Both the position numbers and the translations under genes were made by a program. A stretch of DNA of 7,405 nucleotides, taken from positions 1 to 7,405 of the forward strand of contig JAEWSK010000054.1 of the NCBI GenBank assembly GCA_023398345.1, given 5' to 3'. Source of the stretch: Armatimonadota bacterium (GTDB lineage: Bacteria; Armatimonadota; UBA5829). The notes beneath the pieces are model-generated. The model had not been told where the DNA came from, searched no databases, and saw nothing but the letters and a program-made list of their open reading frames with translations. This document shows, piece after piece, positions 5,691-7,405 of this stretch. Positions within the stretch are counted from its first letter, which is position 1. Each line of letters opens with the position of its first letter.

Positions 5691-5729
5691 CAAAAATCAG
5701 CTCATTTGAAAGTTGGAAAGGCTGATTTT
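5691..5729 (-). terminator. Rho-independent terminator after tRNA-Leu
   Basis: AAAATCAGC (5693-5701) and GCTGATTTT (5721-5729) form a perfect 9-bp inverted repeat with a 19-nt loop. Read on the minus strand the stem ends in TTTTT and is followed by GCTTT. It lies 15 nt beyond the encoded CCA. A run of six T follows the tRNA directly as well (5736-5741 on the plus strand as A). Confidence 0.7.
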
Positions 5730-5743
5730 ACACTCAAAAAACT

Positions 5744-5829
5744 TGGTGCCGGAGATCGGAGTCGAACCGATATGAGGTTGCCCTCGGTGGTTTTTGAGAC
5801 CACTGCGTCTGCCATTCCGCCACTCCGGC
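5744..5829 (-). tRNA. tRNA-Leu (anticodon CAA), CCA encoded
   Basis: An 86-nt class II tRNA on the minus strand. The acceptor arms are GCCGGAG and CTCCGGC, followed by discriminator A and an encoded CCA (5744-5746). The D arm is GCGGAATGGCAGACGC. The anticodon stem GTGGT/ACCAC closes the loop CTCAAAA, giving anticodon CAA, which reads the leucine codon UUG. The long variable arm has a GAGG/CCTC stem, typical of leucine tRNAs, and the T arm is ATCGG-TTCGACT-CCGAT. All stems pair without mismatch. Confidence 0.96.
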
Positions 5830-5842
5830 ATTTGCGTTCGCA

Positions 5843-5872
5843 ATTATAGCGCGTAGAGGCAGGAACTGTCAA
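5843..5872 (-). promoter_or_regulatory. Consensus sigma-70 promoter of tRNA-Leu
   Basis: On the minus strand an exact TTGACA (5867-5872) and an exact TATAAT (5843-5848) are separated by 18 bp. The predicted start near 5836 lies only about 7 nt before the mature tRNA 5' end. GCGC next to the -10 (5849-5852) is the kind of GC-rich flank seen near stable-RNA promoters. Confidence 0.9.
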
Positions 5873-5973
5873 CGTATCGCACGAAGTAGGTTGTCAGATT
5901 CTGGGGCTTCGCCCAATGCCCACATGAGACTCTGTCTCTGTAATCTACAAGGATACTGCGTCCCCAAACAGGG

Positions 5974-5994
5974 TTATGGGACAGCGGCCCATAA
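5974..5994. promoter_or_regulatory. Palindrome in the sppA upstream region
   Basis: TTATGGG (5974-5980) and CCCATAA (5988-5994) form a perfect 7-bp inverted repeat with a 7-nt centre. It ends 19 nt before the sppA ribosome site and overlaps a -10-like CATAAT (5990-5995) that has no good -35. It may be an operator or a leader hairpin. Confidence 0.4.
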
Positions 5995-6027
5995 TTCAGA
6001 GCAATTTAAGTTCAAGGAGCTACGATA

Positions 6028-7104
6028 ATGAGCGATGATATGTCCCAAACTCCGGGCGGCGGCCCCGGGCAAAATCCACCGCCTCCTCCGCCCGGCGGAT
6101 ATTACCAACCGCCGTTTTCGCCCACGCCGCCTCCCGCGCGCAAAAGTCACGTATGGATCATACCGGTGTCGATTGGGTGCTTGACGCTGCTAATTCTTAC
6201 GATGATCGGTATCGGATTGGTTTTTCGCGGACTTTCGGGTTTTGGCGAAGAGCAAAGTCGCGGCAAACACATCGCACTAATTCGAGTTGACGGTACAATC
6301 ACCGCCGGTAGAAGCCAAGGCGGCATATTCAGCGGGACTCACTGCGGTTCGGAAGATCTCATAGGGCAGCTTGAGAGGGCGCGTAAAAATGATAACGTAT
6401 GCGCAATCGTGCTGCGCATAAACAGTCCCGGCGGCAGCCCTGCGGGCTCTGAAGAGGTCTACAACGAAATAATGCGAATCCGCCGTGACGCCAAGCACAG
6501 CAAAAAAGTCTATGCGTCAATGGCTGATGTCGCCGCTTCCGGCGCATATTATATCGCGTCTGCAACCGACCGCATATATGCCGATTCCAGCACACTCACC
6601 GGCAGCATTGGAGTAATTTGGGACATTGCCGATATGAGCGGGCTATATAAAAAGATAGGCTTCAACCAGCAAGTGATAAAATCCGGCAAGTTTAAGGACA
6701 TCGGGTCGCCAAACCGCCCATTAACACCTGAAGAACGCGCCCTGCTGCAATCAATCGTCATGGAAACATACGCTCAGTTTGTAAACGCCGTCGCCGAGGG
6801 ACGTCATCTGCCGGTTGCCGACGTCAAAAAGATCGCAGACGGCCGCATTCTCACCGGCACGCAGGCAATAAAGGTGAAGTTGGTAGACAGAATTGGCGGA
6901 ATGCGGGATACTATCAAAGCCGCGGCAGTTGCAGGCGGAATAAAAGGTGAGCCGAAAGTAGTCGACTACAAGCGGCGCACGTCGATATACGACATATTTG
7001 AAACTGAAAGTGAGCAATTTTCTTCCGAAGCAAAGCGCGCCATCGGCAGACAGCTTATCGACCAATTGATGAATAACTCAAACAATTCGACTGGACTCAG
7101 ATGA
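6028..7104 (+). CDS. sppA: Signal peptide peptidase SppA (S49 family serine protease), membrane-anchored, proline-rich N-terminus
   Basis: A 358-residue short-form SppA, which degrades signal peptides left in the membrane after secretion. The ATG at 6028 has AAGGAG 8 nt upstream. Residues 1-40 are a Gly/Pro/Gln-rich cytoplasmic tail with a run of six prolines (17-22). A single membrane anchor follows (about 42-67), preceded by ARKSH, which predicts N-in topology with the protease outside. The S49 domain spans about 80-300. It contains IVLRINSPGGSPAGSEE (127-143), the catalytic serine S171 in MADVAASGAYYIAS, the conserved TLTGSIGV (189-196) and the lysine of the Ser/Lys dyad in IKSGKFKDIGSP (217-228, probably K223). 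ILTGTQAIKVKLVDRIGG (274-291) is the family's C-terminal motif. Its stop overlaps the polA start, so the two are probably co-transcribed and translationally coupled. Confidence 0.93.
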   Translation: MSDDMSQTPGGGPGQNPPPPPPGGYYQPPFSPTPPPARKSHVWIIPVSIGCLTLLILTMIGIGLVFRGLSGFGEEQSRGKHIALIRVDGTITAGRSQGGIFSGTHCGSEDLIGQLERARKNDNVCAIVLRINSPGGSPAGSEEVYNEIMRIRRDAKHSKKVYASMADVAASGAYYIASATDRIYADSSTLTGSIGVIWDIADMSGLYKKIGFNQQVIKSGKFKDIGSPNRPLTPEERALLQSIVMETYAQFVNAVAEGRHLPVADVKKIADGRILTGTQAIKVKLVDRIGGMRDTIKAAAVAGGIKGEPKVVDYKRRTSIYDIFETESEQFSSEAKRAIGRQLIDQLMNNSNNSTGLR

Positions 7105-7405
7105 TCGACAAAAAACGACTAATAGCCATTGATGGAAACAGCCTGCTTTATCGCGCATTTTTCGCGATGAAGTATCTCTCTGCGTCCGACGGCACGCCTA
7201 CAAACGCGATTTACGGCCTGACGACAATGCTTCTGAAAGTTCTTGATGAGAAGCCGGACTATGTTGTTGTAGCGTTCGACACGCCGAAGCCGACGTTTCG
7301 CCATGTGCAATACGACCAATACAAGGCTCATCGCAAGGCCCCACCGGACGCACTTATTGCCCAGGCACCTATCGCCCGCGAACTTATACGGGCATTCAAC
7401 ATACC
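7101..7405 (+). CDS. polA: DNA polymerase I, N-terminal 5'-3' exonuclease part, runs off right edge
   Basis: The first 101 codons of polA are present; the rest lies outside the window. The N-terminus matches the 5'-3' (flap) exonuclease domain: LIAIDGNSLLYRAFFA (7-22, metal ligand D11), GTPTNAIYGLTTMLLK (31-46), VVVAFDTPKPTFRH (55-68, D60) and YDQYKAHRKAPPDALIAQ (71-88). The enzyme removes RNA primers and fills gaps in replication and repair. The ATG overlaps the sppA stop as ATGA (7101-7104), and the site upstream is a poor ribosome site, so translation probably depends on ribosomes finishing sppA. Whether the protein keeps a proofreading exonuclease domain cannot be seen here. Confidence 0.95.
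   Translation, partial: MIDKKRLIAIDGNSLLYRAFFAMKYLSASDGTPTNAIYGLTTMLLKVLDEKPDYVVVAFDTPKPTFRHVQYDQYKAHRKAPPDALIAQAPIARELIRAFNI

Noticed and set aside
5899..5915. GGGC-TTC-GCCC hairpin between the tRNA promoter and sppA as a terminator
   Set aside because: The stem is only 4 bp, no T-run follows, and no gene ends nearby on either strand.
1..7405. CRISPR array, insertion sequence, prophage or classical defence island
   Set aside because: No regularly spaced direct repeats, transposase, integrase or phage genes are visible. The only possible defence-related gene is the solitary methyltransferase.

Overview
The window looks like chromosomal DNA from a diderm bacterium of moderate G+C. An outer-membrane-type polysaccharide export protein and a PEP-CTERM surface protein point to a two-membrane envelope. 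They sit beside a SigH-type sigma factor and a Re-citrate-synthase-like enzyme, both of which I associate mainly with Firmicutes and a few deep-branching phyla. That mixture would fit Armatimonadota or a similar lineage, but this is inference; no rRNA or other phylogenetic marker is present.

Layout, left to right. (1) Positions 1-485, minus strand: N-terminal part of a Wza/BexD-like polysaccharide export protein, reading off the left edge. (2) Positions 486-944: a 459-bp divergent intergenic region with a near-consensus sigma-54 promoter (826-841) facing right. (3) Positions 945-1748, plus: a secreted protein with a signal peptide and a C-terminal PEP-CTERM sorting signal, closed by a perfect-palindrome terminator (1779-1807). 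(4) Positions 1868-2683, plus: a solitary N4/N6-type DNA methyltransferase. (5) Positions 2757-3392, minus: a SigH-like sigma factor with its own strong sigma-70-type promoter. (6) Positions 3396-3709: a gap with an 11-bp inverted repeat, three copies of one short motif and a GC-rich hairpin. (7) Positions 3710-5527, minus: a Re-citrate synthase/isopropylmalate-synthase-family enzyme carrying an extra C-terminal PDC/Cache sensor-like domain. (8) Positions 5744-5829, minus: tRNA-Leu(CAA) with encoded CCA, a consensus promoter and a terminator. (9) Positions 6028-7104, plus: SppA-type S49 protease, overlapping by 4 bp (10) the start of polA, DNA polymerase I, which runs off the right edge.

Two themes stand out. 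First, an exopolysaccharide export gene and a PEP-CTERM gene share a divergent region with a sigma-54 promoter. This fits the known link between exosortase/PEP-CTERM systems, exopolysaccharide clusters and RpoN-dependent control. Second, a cytoplasmic acyl-CoA-condensing enzyme is fused to a ligand-sensing PDC/Cache fold that is normally the extracellular part of receptors, which suggests an unusual mode of allosteric control. The other genes (tRNA, sppA, polA) are ordinary housekeeping functions with clear control signals.
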